From Saccharum officinarum (lineage: Eukaryota > Streptophyta > Magnoliopsida > Poales > Poaceae), in the NCBI GenBank assembly GCA_020631735.1, contig CM036188.1, positions 12,690,214-12,754,213 of the forward strand: 64,000 bases of DNA. Reading direction: 5' to 3'. Within the stretch, counting starts at the first letter, position 1. Every line of letters begins with the position of its first letter. A program made the position numbers and the translations under genes. The notes beneath the pieces were generated by a model. It was not told the DNA's origin. It ran no database searches and saw nothing but the letters and a program-made list of their open reading frames with translations. Shown here in pieces: positions 59,129-64,000 of the stretch.

Positions 59129-61174
59129 CATGACAATATATCAGGTAAAGTATTATCTTTACCCTTTATATGTTCAAATATTACTTTATAACCATTTCTA
59201 GTAATAATATCATCAAATAAAACCCATCGCCTAGTTGAACTTTTCTTACTATTGACTTTATTATAATATTTGCATATAGCTTCACAGTCTGTCCTTACAG
59301 TGAACTATTTGAATCCTAGGTATAATCTGAAAGCATTTATTGCATTGATAACAGCTAAAATTTCTCTATCTGTATTATTTATTGCTTTTAACTTATATTA
59401 ACCTGAAGCATATCTACATTTTTTTCTTCTAATTTTATTGAGTATTTATGCGGTTTTTGCTTAAGTATTGCACCACATCCTAATTCTAATGCATCTATCT
59501 CTATAATAAAATAATTATCATCTAAAGGTAGCTTTAAGGGTTTAAAATCTTTGACCCTTTCTTTTATATTTCTTACTAGTTTTATGTCTTCAGAGTTAAA
59601 ATGCTTTTACCCATTTTTTCTTAACTTTACGTACAGTGGACCAGCTAGCTTTGCTAAATTCTCAATATAATTTCTAGCATAATTTACTATTCCTAAGAAT
59701 TATTGTAGAGTCTTTTTATCATTCATCACATCAGGAAATTGTAAAATTTTCTTTGCAATATGATCTTGTAAATGAATTTTTCTATCTCCAATTTCATGAC
59801 CTAAGAAGTTTATCTTTTCTTTACATATTTTCATTTTTCTTTTAGAGAGTATTAACCCATGCTGCTCTACCTTTCTAAAAAATATTTCTAAATGAGCTAT
59901 ATGTTCTTTATAAGATTTTGAAAAGATTAAAAGTAGACCAATATAAATTCTTGATTTTCATTAAAGATATTCTGCATTTTCCTTTGAAATAAGGCAGGGG
60001 CATTTTTTAATCCTAAAGGCATTACTATCCATTCAAAATGACCTTGGGGACATGTCAAAGGTGTCCATTCTATTGATCCTTCTGCCATTTTTACTTGCCA
60101 AAACCTAGCTTTTAAATCAAATTTAGAGAAATATATACATCCTTGTATCCTATTTATCCATTCTTGCTTATTTGGAATATTATATCCATCATCTATAGTA
60201 TTATCATTTAGTCTCTTATAATTAATAACCATTCTTGATTTTCCTCTAGCTATTTCAACATGATTTCTAACTATAGATGCTGCTGACCTATGAGGACTTC
60301 GGCTTTCTCTTATGACTCTTAGCTTTAGTAATTCTTCTATATGCATTTTAAATTCTTCTATGTCTTTAGGTGTTGCTTCTATATGACTAGTCTTAACTAT
60401 ATAGTTTGGGTTTATTATATTAATTCTACAAACTATGTCGTTCTTATCCCAATGCTTCATTGGTATTTCTCCAATTATTTGAATATCTTTCAATTTTTGT
60501 ACTATTTTATCAATGTCTTTTTTAGATTTTATATCCCTATACCAATTTGGTGCTAATGACTGCAAACTAATGCATTTTATACTTGAATTTGCTATATGAA
60601 ATTCTTCTATATTTTCTCCTAACTCTTCATCTCTATAATTTTCAGATTCTTCAATATCTAAACTAGAATTTATAGATTTACGTATTTCTGTTATATACGG
60701 AATATTATCTTGATGAGGAATAAATGTAATTCCCTGCTCATGTATAATCATTGTTTGTACTAAATATTGTAGAAATCTTAATCCTAATAACATGTCAACA
60801 TTTATCATAGATAGATCTCTTATTGTAATTTCATCTATTATGTATCTTGTATTATTTATTTGTATTTCTACATTGTAGGCTAGTTGATTATGAGCCCTTT
60901 TAATTCCAGACATATTAGTAGATATTTCTGCTTGATCTTGGTCTATTGTATGAACTATTTCTGGACATCTTGCAAAATATTTATCGTGTATAATATTCTT
61001 AGTACAACCAGTATCTACTAATGCTAATATTTTATAAGTGATTGTAGGAGTTAGGTTTAATTTTATAGGTATTCTTATTCCTACTATCTCTTTAAATGGT
61101 AGCTTAACTATATATTTGCTCCCAAAGTTTATTATGGCATCTTTTAATTGTATGATCTTATCATTTTTTTCTAT
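59127..61174 (-). pseudogene. EPRV protease, reverse transcriptase, RNase H, copy B
   Basis: The frame from about 61174 to 59927 holds the aspartic protease motif (VDTGC, Asp 61015) and RT palm motifs (KSRMVINYKRLND, FSKFDLKARFWQ, MPLGLKNAPALFQ). At about 59940-59945 the segment with the catalytic YxDD is missing and the frame shifts by a deletion of about ten bases. The expected SGF of the FDLKSGFW motif reads ARF. RNase H text (Asp near 59495; later TDREILAVINA) follows with several stops. The gene is dead. Confidence 0.82.
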
Positions 61175-61817
61175 TTGTTATTGTTTGTTCCTTTAACTCA
61201 GTATTGCCAATAACATTTTCTTTAGTCTTACTATCTTCATTGAGTTCTATCTTAGTTCTTAACTCTTCTACTTCTGCTTCTAAATTATTTATTCTATTTT
61301 TAAAATTTCTGACTCTACTTGCTAATATTTTATCATCTGGTTCTAGTTCTACCTCTTGCCTCCATCTCTGATTATTTATTTTTAAGCATGAGATACAAGC
61401 TTGCTTTAAGCATTTACTACATGTAAATCTATTTTCTTGACTAGGATAGTATATACATAAAATATATTTTATATTATAATCATCTCTTCCTTTTATCCAA
61501 TCATGATTACAGCTATCTTGATCCATTAATTCAGTTTTTGCTTCTATTGAATTATTAGATATTATATCTAACCCTTCCATAGCATTATCCAGATTGCATA
61601 ATTCTTCATTACCTAAGGAGTTTATAAAATCATTATAACTTTGAGCATTATTTTCTTCTTCTATATAACTTTCTAATAAAGACTGTTGACTAATTTCTAA
61701 CTGTTCTTCTTTATTTATAGCACAATCTAAGCTATTATTCAGCACAACTTCTTCAATAATATTATTATTCTGCACAACTTCTTTAGCATTCTTATTATCT
61801 TTGTCTTTATTTTTCAA
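61161..61817 (-). pseudogene. EPRV Cys-rich polyprotein segment, copy B
   Basis: A 218-codon frame without an ATG at its left end. An Asn/Glu-rich acidic part is followed by the CX2CX11CX2CX4CX2C box (about 61475-61389), in which the first Cys reads Tyr, and then a coiled-coil-like stretch (NLEAEVEELRTKIEL). It stops in a run of seven A, one base out of frame with the protease that follows. The capsid domain present in copy A is absent. Confidence 0.72.
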
Positions 61818-61867
61818 CTCAACTTCATGTTTCTTTATTACTACAGGTGTTTTAAAATACTTATTCT

Positions 61868-62041
61868 CTAGTTTTTTTCTTCCTTGATATTATTAAGATA
61901 ATATATTTTTCGTATAAAATAGATCTCTTTATCTCTTATAGTATTACACTCACATATCATAGAGTTTTTATATTCATCACGAACTTTACTTAACTTTTGT
62001 TCGTAATATTTTATTTCATTGTCTATATCTAAAATTTCCAT
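61868..62041 (-). pseudogene. EPRV first ORF, copy B, truncated
   Basis: ATG 62041 lies 46 bases after the PBS. The frame of 57 codons is almost identical to copy A up to a TAG at 61868-61870, then the reading continues in other frames to the acidic region. Confidence 0.6.
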
Positions 62042-62087
62042 TATCAATAATTTTAGTAGATTCCTTAAATTTCAATTTTATTAACCA

Positions 62088-62100
62088 GGCTCTGATACCA
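62088..62100 (-). promoter_or_regulatory. EPRV primer binding site (initiator Met tRNA), copy B
   Basis: TGGTATCAGAGCC on the minus strand, a full match to the plant iMet complement. Confidence 0.85.

Positions 62101-64000
<1,900 letters not shown>

Overview
This window looks like heterochromatic, repeat-filled nuclear DNA of a grass. Nearly all of it is nested LTR retrotransposons plus a rearranged endogenous pararetrovirus; I find no convincing single-copy host gene. The grass assignment is an inference from three things: Tekay/Del-type Ty3/gypsy chromoviruses with about 2.85 kb LTRs, a Sirevirus-type Ty1/copia element, and a Rice tungro-like (tungrovirus/badnavirus-type) integrated virus lying beside a long (TA)n tract. 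All host-element and virus genes described here are retroelement genes.

Layout. 1-5148: 3' part of a plus-strand chromovirus (G1) with a large internal deletion and an intact 3' LTR. It sits in the LTR of an older minus-strand gypsy element (G0, 5149-7331). 7332-35660: a plus-strand Sirevirus (5' LTR, PBS, gag, protease, integrase, start of RT). Its gag is split by a 22 kb minus-strand chromovirus composite (9580-31739) arranged LTR-internal-LTR-internal-LTR (G2 and G3), flanked by the 5-bp target duplication acaat; the middle LTR is cut by a 100-N gap (20007-20106). The Sirevirus stops abruptly inside RT at 35660.

35661-39415 and 54658-63137: endogenous pararetrovirus (EPRV). Copy A (plus) has a PBS, a small first ORF, a coat-protein region with zinc finger, the Cys signature CX2CX11CX2CX4CX2C, an unassigned module and a promoter/leader. 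After two further promoter/leader blocks the sequence turns head-to-head into copy B (minus): protease-RT-RNase H, a viroplasmin-like last ORF, a Cys-rich ORF, a first ORF, PBS and leader, ending at a 98-bp (TA)n tract. The EPRV leader is interrupted by a minus-strand solo LTR (39416-54657, target duplication ccacc). That solo LTR in turn holds the youngest element, G4 (41755-53514, target duplication gtagg), with LTRs about 99.7% identical by eye and one 1462-codon gag-pol frame. 63236-64000 is GC-rich then mixed sequence that I cannot assign.

Relative order of events: G0, then the Sirevirus, then G2/G3 and separately the EPRV, then the solo-LTR parent, then G4. The chromoviruses work as usual (LTR promoter, iMet-tRNA PBS, Gag, PR-RT-RH-IN with chromodomain, polypurine tract). 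They also carry an extra sense ORF of 234 codons between PBS and gag, present in three copies, full length in two, and showing more silent change than neutrality predicts. I consider this the best candidate for something undescribed. A second candidate is the viroplasmin-like last ORF of the EPRV with its splice-acceptor-like upstream sequence.
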